DNA from: Symmetrospora coprosmae | Taxonomy: Eukaryota; Basidiomycota; Cystobasidiomycetes; Symmetrosporaceae | Length of the DNA: 64,000 nucleotides | NCBI GenBank assembly: GCA_008802785.1 | Contig: VUYT01000001.1 | Location: 496,001-560,000 of the forward strand | Direction: 5' to 3' | In this document: in pieces, positions 1 through 10,870 of the stretch | Layout: each line of letters begins with the position of its first letter | How positions within the stretch are numbered: the first letter of the stretch is position 1 | Notes under the pieces: generated by a model | Seen by the model: only the letters and a program-made list of their open reading frames with translations | Told to the model about the DNA's origin: nothing | The model's database searches: none | Position numbers and translations under genes: made by a program

Positions 1-35
1 AACCTGCATCTAAAGTGCAACCTCTCGCTGTCAGG

Positions 36-3000
36 ATGCCCGAGCTGAGCAGAGGCGGCGGCGGCAATGGCTCGGCTGCGCTGCCACACCACGTCAGTCC
101 AGGCACGGACAGGCCGATGGCGAGCACAGTACCAGCAATAGGCTGACGACGATGCTGCCACGTCTCCCTGCATGCAGCAATTGGGCGAGGTGCTTGGCCG
201 GGGTGCCTTTGGCTGCGTGTACAGGTGAGTCGAGCGCACCGGGGGGTTACGCGCCTCGACGCGACCCAAACAGGGGCAGAACCAGGGCTGAGAAGATCAC
301 GAGACAACGTCACAGGGCGCTCAACTGGCAGACGGGCGAGACGGTAGCCGTCAAGCAGATTGCACTGGGCAATATTCCCACTTCGGAGCTGCCAGACATT
401 ATGGTGGGCCATGGATGGCACTTGCCGGGCTGCTCCGAGCCGGGTCACGTTTCTAGCCGGCGAGCGAGCTCATCCACCTCTGTCTCCGTACTTGGGGCTC
501 CTAGTCCGAGATAGACCTGCTCAAGAACCTGGACCGTGAGGGCGAGCTGTCCGCTTCAGCTTCCTCTCCTCGTTGCTGACTTGCCGAGCTTCTCAGATCC
601 GAACGTCGTCCAGTATCGCGGCTTCGTCAAGACGGGCGACTTCCTCTGGATTGTCCTGTGCGCAGGTGTGATCTTGGCTTTTATCGCCTCTCGACACATA
701 CGCTGAAAGAGCATGCTCCTTCACGCGGTCACAGAGAGTACTGCGAGAACGGCTCGCTCACGGGCATCTGCAAGAAGTTTGGCAAGTTCCCAGAGTCGCT
801 ATGCCAGATCTACATCTGCCAGGTCCTCGAGGGCCTCCTCTACCTGCACGACCAAGGAGTAATTCACCGCGACATCAAGGGGTCAAACATTCTGGCGACA
901 AAGGAGGGGAGTGTCAAGCTTGCCGACTTTGGAGTCGCCACCCGCGTCGGAGGCCTTGACCGCAGCGTGGTCGGCTCGCCCTACTGGATGGCACCGGAAG
1001 TCGTCGAGCAGTCCGGCGCGACGACTGCAAGCGACGTCTGGAGTGTCGGATGTGTCGTCATCGAATTGCTCGAGGGGCACCCACCATACCACACCCTCGA
1101 GCCCATGCCAGCCCTCTTCCGCATTGTCAACGATGACTGTCCGCCATTGCCCGACTCGGCATCGCCCGTCGTGCGCGACTTCCTATTGCAGTGCTTTCAG
1201 AAGGACAGCAACCTGCGCATCTCGGCTCGCAAGCTGCTCAAGCACCCGTGGATGGTCTCGGCCCGGAGACAGCTCGACCAGATGAAGAGCCGGCACCCGG
1301 GGAATCTGCCTACATCTGCTTCGAGGGCCAAGCTTACTCCTTACGACGAGACGGTACAGAGAGTGCAGGAGTGGAACCGCGCTCTGGATCAAGAGACGCC
1401 GAATATTGCGGGCACGCAGGCGTCGCTTGCCATACGGACTCGGCCGCAGGGCGTGCGGTTGAGCGAAGACGTTGCGAGCGCTCTGCATGCATCGACTGCA
1501 TCGGCACCGGGTTCGAGCTTGTTTCGACCGCCCCGCAACCCTCAACGCGATCTGGGTAATGCGGATGCGTTGTCGGTGTCGTATACGAGCAAGCCGGCGA
1601 CTCTCTCCAAGTCACCTGCTGGGAACCATGCACTAGCTCCGGCTGTACAGTCCCGGAAGCGGCTGCCTGTCATCGTTGATGATGACGACGAGAAGGAGAA
1701 TGACAACTGGGACAGTGATTTTGAGGAGGGTATACTCAAGGTCGAGATTGCTGCTCTTGAAGGAACACCTTCGTGGGCTGGGGGAGAGGAGCACGAGAAC
1801 TATGACGAGGACTTTGCAGATGGCCATTCGGATAATTCGGAAACGATACGGCCCGGCGCATTTTCTCCGCAAGCTCTCAGATTCCCGCCCGCCAAGCATA
1901 TGGAGACGGTTGTAGAGGACTACTCGGATCTCCTACCTCAAGATGAAGGTCTGCCGTTCGAGCAGCGGGTCGCCAACCTACAAGTGAGTGTAGTGTTTTA
2001 ATGCGCAGCGCAATGCGATACTAATATCGCTCTCTTGCACTAAGAATCAGGATGACAAGCCGCACAAGAGGATCCTGCATCCTCGAGATCTCTCGGCTGG
2101 AAGCGTGAGCTCCGTGCGGCTGCTCTCGCCAACTGCATCTCGGGTTCAGCATCGCAGCCCTGCCACTCGACCCTCTAGCCTCAATCCGAACAAACCGTCT
2201 GGAATCGACAGTGCCCGCAGCAGTGGGCTCGGGCGGTTCAGCGAGAAGGAAACGGACGACTACTCGGACCTTTTCGCCAAAGGGTCAGCCACGCCAGAAT
2301 CCGCACCAGGCAGGCTCGAGCTTACGAACAAGCTCTCGAGCCGCTCTTGGCTTGGCGACGAGGAAGCGGACGAGGACGATCCCTTTGCAGAAGTCGAAGA
2401 TGCGCTGGGCGGCGATGGCGGGTCTGATGACACGCTGGAAGCGAATGTGCACCGAGAGAAAGTCGCCAAGATGTGCTCGTTCGTCAATGACCTCGTGGAC
2501 GGCATGAGCGCAGAAGCCGACGAGCTCGCTATCCGCGACGGATGCATCTACTTGGTGAGTGTAGTGTCCTGCGGAAGCGATTGGTGCTACCATCATTGAC
2601 CCACATCCCACGTATGCAGATCGACATCTTCAAGCAGACGCCAGAAGTCAAGATCCATTTCATCAAGGCACATGGCCTTCTTACACTGGTAGACAGCCTT
2701 CAGGCTGTGCGATCTAGGGAGGTTATCGGTCTCGAATTGCGGATTGTCAATCTGGTGCGTGAGACGTTCTGTGCCAGTCTCTGCAGTGCCCCGCTCACGC
2801 ACTCTGTCGCCCGCATGCAGCTCATAGCGAACGATCCGGATACACTGGAAAAGCTATGCGTAAGTGGTCGCATTCGTCAATGGTTTTGTGCGCGACACGC
2901 TCGCTTACTCAGGTAACGATCATCGCCCCGGCAGCTCATCGGAGGATGTCCCATCATCATGGGCTTCTCGCATAGCCGATATCCGCGAGACATCCGCCTC

Positions 3001-5092
3001 GAAGCTGCGTTGTTCATCGGCGCCATGTGCAGAACATCGCTGCTCACGTTGCAGATGTTCATCAGCTGTCGCGTGAGTGAACACACACACGATTAATAGA
3101 TGGCGTATGGCATACGAGAGCTGAACCCTTATGTACCCTTGCAGGGCCTCCGCACTCTGGTTGACATGATGGACGAGAACTACCGAGACCAGAAGGATTT
3201 GGTGTGGATGGCCGTCGACGGCATCTGCCGGGTCTTCGAGATGCAGGTGCGTGGCGCAGAGGCTGACCTAAGACACAGGGCGACAAAGTGGAGCACGTCT
3301 CACGCCCATCTCACACAGGGCTCTACGCCTCGCAACGACTTCTGCCGGATGTTCGCTCGAGAAGGCCTTTTGGCGCCGCTATCGAGCGCCTTGATGTCTG
3401 TCGCCGACGACGATGATGACCTTGCACAGTCCGCGCTGTACAAGATCGTGCACATACTCTTGCCTTTCGGTCAAAGCGACTTGAAAGTCAAGATGGAGCT
3501 CGCTCAGAGACCAGTCATACTGCGTGAGTCATTCGAGACCGCACTACCCTCCGAGACGTGCTGTCATACTGACACTCCTATGACCAGGCTTTGTGCGCGT
3601 GCTGAGCAAGCTGCCATTGGATCTGCTGCCCCTCATGCTCAAGACGCTCAAGAATATCTCGATGGCTCCCGCTGCTCTCGAAGTGTTGCAACATGCGAAT
3701 GCAATTGAGATCGTCGTCAAGGTCATGGCGCAACATCTCGAGATCACGGTGCGAAGCGTGGCTCTTGTCTGCTCTCTGGGATGTCCCATGACTGATGCTG
3801 CCGTCATACCCGGTCACAGGAGATCTGCAATCCGATCGTCAACACGCTTTACAATCTCTGTCGCCTCAGCAAGAGTCGGCAGGAGGAGGCAGCACTCGCT
3901 GGAGCGGTACCCCTCCTGCAGAGTCTGATCGACAGCAACTCCCCACTCAAGCAGTTTGCGCTGCCGATCATTTGCGACTTTGCGCACGCCAGCAAGACGT
4001 GCCGCAAGATCCTCTGGCAGCACAAGGTGTTCGATCTGTACATCGGTTTGCTCAAGGACCCCTTCTGGAGCTTGTCTGCCCTCGAGTCGATCCTCTCCTG
4101 GATGCAAGACGAGACCGCACGCGTCGAGGACGCTCTCTTGGAGGATTCATCCATCGATGCTGTCATGCGCACGTTCGCGAAAGCCAAGTCTACCAGCTTC
4201 GAGAATATGCTCGAGCCTCTCCTCAAGGTTAGTCTCAGCTTATTTCGTAGCGACGATTGTACTTGAACTAACTCGGCGACACGCTACAGATCCTCCGACT
4301 TTCACCGAACTTGTGCATCAGGCTGGCGAGCCAGTCATCTTTCTTCCGCCGGCTCTTGGAACGGCTGTCCACGCACACGAAAGCCGTTGTCAGGCTCAAT
4401 CTCCTCCGTCTGGTCAAGGCGCTCTCCGATTCCAGCATTGATGCGACAAGGGTTGCCAAACAGCCGAACCTCCTGGCAACAATCAGCAAGCTAGCCGAAG
4501 CCGATCCATCCCTCCTAGTCAAGAACCTTGCCAAAGAAATCATCAGAGACTTTGCGGACGCGGAGAAGAAGCAGAAGATGGCTGTCACCACCGGAGATCG
4601 CGGGCCGGCGGCAGGTATGCGCCGTACATGGTCAGACTCGGCCATGTCAAACATACTGGGACCAGCCCCGGGCAACGCTGCACCCAGAGTTCGGCTCAAG
4701 TGTCGACCGCATTCGCCCAACCTCAACTCGCCCACGCCGTCCTCCCTTTCCGTTACGAATGAAGCGGGCCTCCCCGTGCCTTCTCGGCGGATCAGCATCC
4801 GCGCTAAGACAAGTCCGCCCCGGTGAGTTCGCCCGATGTTCGACAAGTCCCTCGTTGTTGTACACCACTCGCTCGTTCGCAAGCTTCGGCACACGTTTGT
4901 CCGACCACACGTAGAGCGGAACAGCTCCCCGAAACCGTACTACGAGGCCATGGGAGCCGTGCAACTGACAGTTCTCGCGTGGCAGCCAGCCGCGTCACGT
5001 CGAGCCAGCATGAAAATTCTCCCCATGCACCGGCGCCGGCTCCGAGCCGACCCGTACGATGGACAGCAGGGAGCGGCGGAGATCGTGACTGA
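36..5092 (+). CDS. sepH: Septation-initiation network Ser/Thr kinase (S. pombe Cdc7 / A. nidulans SepH type)
   Basis: STE20/MAP4K-like kinase of the septation initiation (mitotic exit) network, expected at the spindle pole body downstream of an Spg1-type GTPase. The inferred product has 1292 residues. The kinase domain spans about 20-270, with the Gly loop [16 protein letters not shown] lysine, [10 protein letters not shown] catalytic loop, DFGVAT and YWMAPEV. A linker with acidic WDSDF and YDEDF segments follows, then an armadillo-like helical half from about 680. Inferred exons are 36-92, 178-224, 316-403, 505-535, 597-657, 735-1983, 2051-2554, 2620-2754, 2821-2859, 2935-3072, 3145-3246, 3319-3523, 3588-3748, 3820-4227, 4290-4822 and 4972-5092. 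The lengths sum to a multiple of three. The family call is firm. The ends are weaker: the first exon rests on a GTCAGT donor (ATG 172 is the alternative, or the start lies left of the window), and the last exon on the GTGAGT at 4823. Confidence 0.87.
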
Positions 5093-5200
5093 CAAGGCCG
5101 CGGAGTTTGGGGAGTCCGCTTCTCGGCAAAAGAGGTTACCCAATCCGGTCTTGCAGCTTGCTTGCTTGCTTCTCTGACAACTAACAGCCTCCTTAAAGAG

Positions 5201-6689
5201 ATGAATTACGGTGTGGCGCCCATGTCGATGGCGAGCCGCTATGCCGCTTCGGCGGTAGATGGCCGTGCTCCCGCGATGGCCATGATGCCAGCACAGCCCG
5301 TGCTCGCTGGCGCCCTTCCGTGCCAACTCTGCCAGCAGTACCATCCCCCGAACGAGACTTGCTTTCAACACGCTAGTCATCACCGCCAGTCGCAGGCGCG
5401 GCATCACCACCATCGCAGCAGAAGTCGAGCCCGACATGTCTCTGATTCGGATTCGGATCGCGCGAGCCGTCGCTCAAGGCGGAAAAGCGGGCGCGGCCAT
5501 AGTAGTCACCGGAAACACCGGAGAAGCAGCGGTCGCCGACGGAGAGCTCGCAAAGCCTCAAGCTCTGACTCGACTGAATCGTCGGTGCTATCTGACTCGT
5601 CAAGCGACTCGGACTTCACTCCGTCCGCCATACAGCTCTTGGAGATGGGCGAGCGGATGGCGGAGGATGTGGGCAGCAGTCAGCCTGCGCCGCCTATTGT
5701 CCCTGTCGGCGTGCCCGTACCTGCAACCGTCGAGCCTCCAGCACCGAGAGATTTCTATCAGGACATACGTCGTGCTTACTCCCGAGGCGGTGTCCTTGGG
5801 CAGCAGCCAGCCGAAAGAGAGGGGAGGGCAGTCAGATCACTTGACCCTACGCAGGAAGAACTGGACGTAGTACGCGAGAGTGGCTATGCTGGCTCGCAGC
5901 TGCTCAACACTCCGTCCATGCATCCCTTAGGGGCAGACGAGAGCCACTTCTCCTCGACGCCTTATCTACCAGTCAAAGGATCGCCCTCTCTGCCACCAAA
6001 AGCGAGGCTGTCTGCTGCTCACCCTGGTGCCGTTTCCACTTCGTCGATGTGGGACAACGATCCTTTGCTGGGTCCAGACGATCTTCTGCCTGTTCCGTCA
6101 GCGCCACCGAGCATGCGGCGCAGTCAGCACGGCCGCCCGTCACCCATACGTGCCCCTTCCTCTGTGCATCACCATTCACAGATGGAAGAGGAACAGATTC
6201 AGGCAGCCATGCAGCATAGGAGTGTGTCTGAGGCAGCCTTTACTTTAAGTGGCCGAGGAGGCGCCAGCGTTGCCGTAGCCCGTCCAGCTCGCGCTGCTGC
6301 ACCGCCCTCCGCTTTCATGGTAGGGACCGTCTGGCTGTACAGCTGTGCACTTCGATGCTGAATCATCTAACAATGCAGTCTGGCCGGCCTGCGCTTGCCT
6401 ATCTCCCGCCTCCAGTCGACTCTACCCAGCTGGGCCCGAAAGTCAATAGCCGTGGCATGCACGTCATGCAGCCAGGAGACGTGAGTCGGCCTTTCCCAGC
6501 CCCAAAAGAGGCACAGGCTGATGCTGGCTTCGCGCTAGCCACGCTTCTACACTGCGTCAGTCTCGGCAGAGTGAATAAGCAAGGCAATCTTGCTGACTGG
6601 TGTCGCTTGTCCATCTGCAGATACCAGGATCATCCGTATCGGATACAGCCGGCGTCCAAGCCTGGCCGCCATTCTCACCCAATCACTGA
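5201..6689 (+). CDS. Hypothetical RS/His-rich low-complexity protein
   Basis: Not recognised. Inferred exons 5201-6319, 6379-6480 and 6621-6689 give 429 residues ending WPPFSPNH. Near the N-terminus is a Cys/His cluster, CQLCQQYHPPNETCFQH, which could bind one metal ion (inference). After it come a His-rich run and a long Arg/Ser-rich segment with SDSDSD and SSDSTESS acidic patches, as seen in splicing or nuclear-speckle proteins. The remainder is Pro/Ser/Ala-rich and probably disordered. The ATG was chosen because it opens the frame about 108 bp after the preceding kinase gene. An alternative cannot be excluded: the acceptor at 5187 would join the kinase donor at 4823 to this frame in phase through a 365-nt intron, making this the kinase C-terminus. 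Confidence 0.62.
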
Positions 6690-7007
6690 CAGGGAGACAT
6701 ACGAAGCAGACCAGACCTTCTGCTCGATCTGCCTGGGGAGGTAGCCCTTTCGATGTTGCGTTGTACGCCTAGTAACGCCAGTAGGGGACGATTGTAATAC
6801 TGCATTACAATCGATACACGCTTGGCGGCTGTATTCTGCAATTATAACGCTGCCGGGAAGACAAACCCAAAAGGCAGCGTCCATCTCCACCATTCCCATT
6901 GCGACAGAGGAGGAGCGAAGTCGACGGCTCCACGCTTGATCCTTCGTGGCAGTGCCGTTGAAGTCGACGTCAGCAATCTTTGATAACTTAGTCTAAGGCA
7001 ATACCGC
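6690..7007. other. Convergent intergenic region
   Basis: This holds the 3' flanks of the RS-rich gene and the acyltransferase gene. Apart from the inverted repeat at 6789-6813 I see no gene or RNA signal. Confidence 0.6.
6789..6813. repeat. Perfect 10-bp inverted repeat with 5-nt loop
   Basis: Arms CGATTGTAAT (6789-6798) and ATTACAATCG (6804-6813) are exact reverse complements around the loop ACTGC. It lies between the 3' ends of two convergent genes, so an RNA 3'-end hairpin or a protein-binding palindrome is possible. The arms are AT-rich in a GC-rich genome. No function is shown by the sequence. Confidence 0.6.
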
Positions 7008-8243
7008 TCACCAGCAGTCTACCATTAGGTTGCCCGTCGCCAGCAGGAACGCAAATGTCCATAGGAAACCCAGCCAGCCTCCCACCTTTTTCCCGGTCGA
7101 TTTCGTCCATATGGACTCGAGGATAATGCCGAATGGCTGTAAGAGAAAAAACTTGATCGTGTCGTAGTGCGGATCACGCGGGAGGTATGAGGTAGCTTCG
7201 TTGTAGCTCTCGTGCATCAACCCGCTAACTGCAAATGCGCCGAAAGCGCCCGCTGCGCTCTGGAGGGCCTTGCCGGCTCCGACAGTAGATAGTACAGTAG
7301 TTGCAGTTTTGGAGCCAACGTGCAGGAACAGCCGTCGGAAGAGGGCATGCCAGCGACTGCCCCAAAAGGAATGTAGCGAGGTTGCGCCTGGTCCACTCCA
7401 GCTCATGAGGCGTGGCCACGCTCGGAGATCGAATGGGCGAGGTGCGAGACTGCTAGGCAGTATGACTCGCAGGATAGCTGTCGAGACCATAACGGCGAGA
7501 GTCAGGGCGGCGAAGCCCATCTCGAGTGACGTGTAGATCGCTGTTCCGACGCATAGCACGTGGAGCGCTCTGGCGGCGACACTGAGCGTAGGTGAAGGCG
7601 AAAGAGACAGCAGATGCGCGAGGTATAGCTCTGGACCTCCATTCCGACGTGTAGTGATGACCAGCGCAACCGATGCCACTGTCAGGAGCTGCGACCAGGC
7701 GAGGATGAGCAGGAGTGATCCGGCGCTCTTGTGCGGTGCAGGGATCTGGTCGCCTTTGATACCCCAAGACCAGCCAGTCCCTCGGAGACTGCAGAGGTTC
7801 GACCAGCCGTCCCGTGTCGCTCGGACGAGGCTGATAGGTTGCGTTTCTGGTCGCGTGTCTTTCCGCGTGTCTTTCGAACCGCGGTATGCAGCTATATAGC
7901 CGATCCACCGATACTGCGCCGATGCCGTCCCGAGCTCGATGCTCCTGGCAACAGCCCATGCCTTTGTGATTTGGATGACGATGTTGAAGATCACAAAGTC
8001 TGAGGTTAGAGAGGTCCGTCAGCCGACTGACAGGTTCGATGGTTTCGGAGGCGCTACGTCACCTTGCTTAGGCGTGAAGAAGGTATCGCAGTAGCGCAAG
8101 ACAGCAAGGATACATGGTGGAATGAGAGCAAGACGAAAGAGGCGGAGCGGGGGTGTCTGCGGGAGTTGGCAAAGGGTAGATTGCGCGGTGAGCAGCACGG
8201 GAGGCACGACCAGAAGAGTCCAGTCGGGCGCTGTCCATGTCAT
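7008..8243 (-). CDS. Wax-synthase-domain membrane acyltransferase (MBOAT-like)
   Basis: Multi-span membrane protein of the wax synthase/MBOAT group, which moves fatty acyl groups from acyl-CoA onto alcohols or related acceptors, usually in the ER. Two exons (8243-8063 and 7999-7008) give 390 residues. The intron has a GTGACG donor and CTCAG acceptor, and phase 1 restores the frame exactly. The C-terminal third carries the family signatures FWGSRWHALFRR and SGLMHE, whose His is the predicted catalytic residue, between hydrophobic helices. The N-terminus has Trp/Pro-rich membrane segments (TLLVVPPVLL). ATG 8243 gives a normal family start; an in-frame ATG at 8351 would add 36 unsupported residues. 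The substrate cannot be read from sequence; lipid or terpenoid acylation are both possible. No biosynthetic cluster is visible nearby. Confidence 0.82.
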
Positions 8244-8774
8244 AGGTGCGGACCGGAGAGTGCAGGATGTGAGCGAGCGAGTAGGCAAGCGGAGGACTGG
8301 GTGCGATCGCGACTGAAGGATCGTGTTGGTGGACGTGTGAACGCAGGTCATCGAACTCCGGCCCGCAAGCTCTGGAGGTCCAAGACACCCAGACGGGTTG
8401 CAGACTTCAGACGATCAACGACGGTACAAAGTGTCTGGTCAAGGCTATCGACAAGAAGGACTAAACAGATCTGAGATGATCTTTACATCGACGAGCCTAT
8501 AGGTCTTTTGCCACCCGTTCCCTAACAGCGGTGCAAGCGCTTGTCTCCGTTGCTCATAAAGACTACATCAGATGCTCCTGAGTTCACAGCGATACTTGAA
8601 GGGGCTATACGGTATCAAGCCGAGCCAGGCGACACTGCCCCATTAGCGGCGACAAAGGAGGAGCCACCTTGCCCAGATCCCCGATCCTGCAAGCCTATAA
8701 AAGGTCGACGCAGCGCTGCTTGCTAAGTCCCCTCTGCCTCCTCCACTCCTCACTCAACGACCTATTGCCTTGAT
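8244..8774. promoter_or_regulatory. Divergent intergenic region with a TATA-like box
   Basis: Shared upstream region of the acyltransferase (-) and the small zinc-finger-like gene (+). TATAAAA at 8696-8702 lies 73 bp before the ATG at 8775, followed by a pyrimidine-rich leader, typical of a fungal core promoter. I see no other gene. Confidence 0.45.
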
Positions 8775-9352
8775 ATGTTCTCTGGACAAGCCCCCCAAAA
8801 CCATTGTCGGACCAGGGCCCAGTCGGCTGCTCGAGGTGGTCGAGGCGGTGGTAGTGGTCCTAGCTCGGGTGCGTCGGCCGGAATGCCATCGCTGGCGCCA
8901 GCGCGTAACGGCGGCATAAGGCGATCCATGAATGGACTTTCACGACCCACGAAGGCCGGCGACAAGCCAAGAACCCCAAAGCCCGGCTTGAAGAGCGATG
9001 GAACGATCAATCCCGAGTACGGTCAGCCTGTGGCCCAAGCCGAGACGAACACCACATTTCCGTAAGTGCGCTGTCTCGCAATAGTGTTGCCGTGCGACTG
9101 AGAAAGCGGGACTGGGAAACCGACGCGCGCAATCCGTGCGTGAACAGCTGCAACGGCATACTGGTGATCTATAGACCGGGTCGTGAAGCCACGTCCGCGA
9201 ATTGCAATGAGGTCTTCGGTAGCCAAACAGAGCTCGATGCGCATCGGATGGCGGTCCCCCATCTTTCTGGCGCCACGCAGCATCCGACGACCGCTGGCCG
9301 TTCCCGCCCGTCCAGCGCAAGAGGCGGCTCTCGGAACCGTGGACGACGCTGA
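8775..9352 (+). CDS. Small protein with a degenerate C2H2-like finger
   Basis: Exons 8775-9061 and 9148-9352 give 163 residues; the 86-nt intron has a GTAAGT donor and TGAACAG acceptor. The N-terminal half is Gly/Ser/Pro-rich and basic. The C-terminal half contains NCNEVFGSQTELDAHRMAVPH, which matches the second half of a classical zinc finger (C-x-x-x-F-x(6)-L-x2-H-x5-H). The first ligand of the usual C-x2-C pair is Ser here (SANC). Either the finger is degenerate or Cys in CNGIL upstream substitutes; that is inference. The tail is Arg/Ser/Gly-rich. The finger resembles those of small fungal DNA/RNA-binding proteins, but I do not recognise an ortholog. Confidence 0.55.
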
Positions 9353-9979
9353 TTCAACTGAGAGGGAGTTGCTGCTGGATACCAAGACAAGCCTGCCGCG
9401 TGTGACCGAATGACCTTTGCCTGTTTCGGCGAGTCCTCACCCTCCTGGGGCTCCTCCTAGCCCAGCTATATATCTGTTCCCCTTAGATGATTTTTGACTG
9501 CTGTTCCGCAATGCCTGTGGACCGTCTCTGGTTACGCGTGCTTGAATCGGCATATCGCGTTGCTCTGGCTTCCTTTGGTGCCGGAAACGCTGGGCTGGAG
9601 TTTCTGCGTGCAATATCAAGCAGAAATGCGGCGTGGGTTCGCATGGGAGGGAAGGGCCCGACAGTCGGGAGACGATGTATTGAGACTACCGTGACCGGCC
9701 AGCCAGAGTGCCGTGCATGGTAGAGCTCTGAGACTTGCAGAACCCCTCGCCTCCGTCTGCGATTGACGAACGGCTGCGGATCCGGCTCTCCTCAGCATGG
9801 TACGACGTGAGGAACGACGTCAGGGCGATTTATTGGTAAACTGTGAGCGTGAGCGTATGCCTGATGCACTAGCACGCATTTGGTCAGCTTTAAGAGTGCT
9901 TTTGAGCAGAAAAAGGGAAAGGAAGGGCAGGACAGAGAAGCCGTTGGTTACTGCTGTAGCTTCTTGCCCTCTGCTCGAT
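9353..9979. other. Intergenic region
   Basis: Upstream of the Pof1-like gene. The reading frame of that gene stays open back to about 9797, but the added residues show no family similarity and are read as leader sequence. I see nothing else supported. Confidence 0.4.
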
Positions 9980-10870
9980 ATGCTCAACCCTTTGCGACGC
10001 AGCATTTCCTTCATCAGTATACCAGTGCCAGCAGCGAGAAGACCATCTCTGCGCCGTTCGACCATGTCGTCCCCGCCTCTGCTCGTTTCATACCAGTCGT
10101 CCTCTGACTGGCCGGCCAGCTCCGGCAGTCGGGTCCGTATCTCCATTCTGGACAGCTGCTTCAACCCTCCCTCGCTGGCGCACTATGCTATGGCCACACA
10201 CAATCTGCACAGCCATCCTCCGTGCGATGCGCGGCTCCTGCTGCTCTCTTCTCGCAATGTGGATAAAGAGGAACTGCAAGGAGAGTCCTCGCTCAAGCAG
10301 CGCACAGCCATGATGGAGCTCGAAGCGAAGCGCATGGTCAAGGAGGAAGGCAGTGCACCCACCGCAGTCGCGAGTCTGGCAGCGGCCACGTTCGCCGAAA
10401 AGGCGCCCATCATTCTCGACTACCTGCGCGGTCATTCACAGTCAGCGGAAAAGAGCTACACACTCGTCTTCTACATTGGCTTCGACACAGTCGTGCGGCT
10501 CTTCGCCAAGCGCTACTACGAAGACTCGGACGCCGAGATGGAGCGGATTCTGCACGACTTCTTTTTGACGAATGGCTGCGAGGTGGTCTGCGCCCGGCGA
10601 CCCGTGGAGGACGTCGCACAGAAGGACGTGGCAGGCGAGGAGGAGCAGGCATTCCTGGAGAAACCGCTCGTCAAGCACTACCTGGACGCGAACAAGCTGC
10701 ACGTTGTGGAGATCCCAGGGACCGCCGGCATTAGCTCGACAAAGATTCGGACCGCTTTCAAGGGGGCCAAATCCGACAACACAGGAGCCAGAAGGAAGCT
10801 GCAGGCACTGGCTCACGACGAGATCGTTGACTATTGCTTCGAGAAGAGACTTTACCAGGACGCTGACTGA
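9980..10870 (+). CDS. pof1: Nicotinamide-nucleotide adenylyltransferase family protein (Pof1-like)
   Basis: HIGH-type nucleotidyltransferase resembling the yeast Pof1/NMN adenylyltransferase family, which makes NAD from NMN and ATP. It is a single exon. Seen motifs are the ATP-binding loop DSCFNPPSLAH near the N-terminus (the GSFNPPHxAH equivalent) and the C-terminal ISSTKIR signature. The body YTLVFYIGFDTVVRLFAKRYY matches the family core. Two starts are plausible. ATG 10064 (MSSPPLLV) gives 268 residues, close to the usual length. ATG 9980 gives 296 residues and adds a leader rich in Arg/Ser with no acidic residue, like a mitochondrial presequence. Both may be used; that is inference. Whether the activity is NMNAT or only related (yeast Pof1 is also linked to protein quality control) cannot be settled here. 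Confidence 0.83.
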   Translation: MLNPLRRSISFISIPVPAARRPSLRRSTMSSPPLLVSYQSSSDWPASSGSRVRISILDSCFNPPSLAHYAMATHNLHSHPPCDARLLLLSSRNVDKEELQGESSLKQRTAMMELEAKRMVKEEGSAPTAVASLAAATFAEKAPIILDYLRGHSQSAEKSYTLVFYIGFDTVVRLFAKRYYEDSDAEMERILHDFFLTNGCEVVCARRPVEDVAQKDVAGEEEQAFLEKPLVKHYLDANKLHVVEIPGTAGISSTKIRTAFKGAKSDNTGARRKLQALAHDEIVDYCFEKRLYQDAD

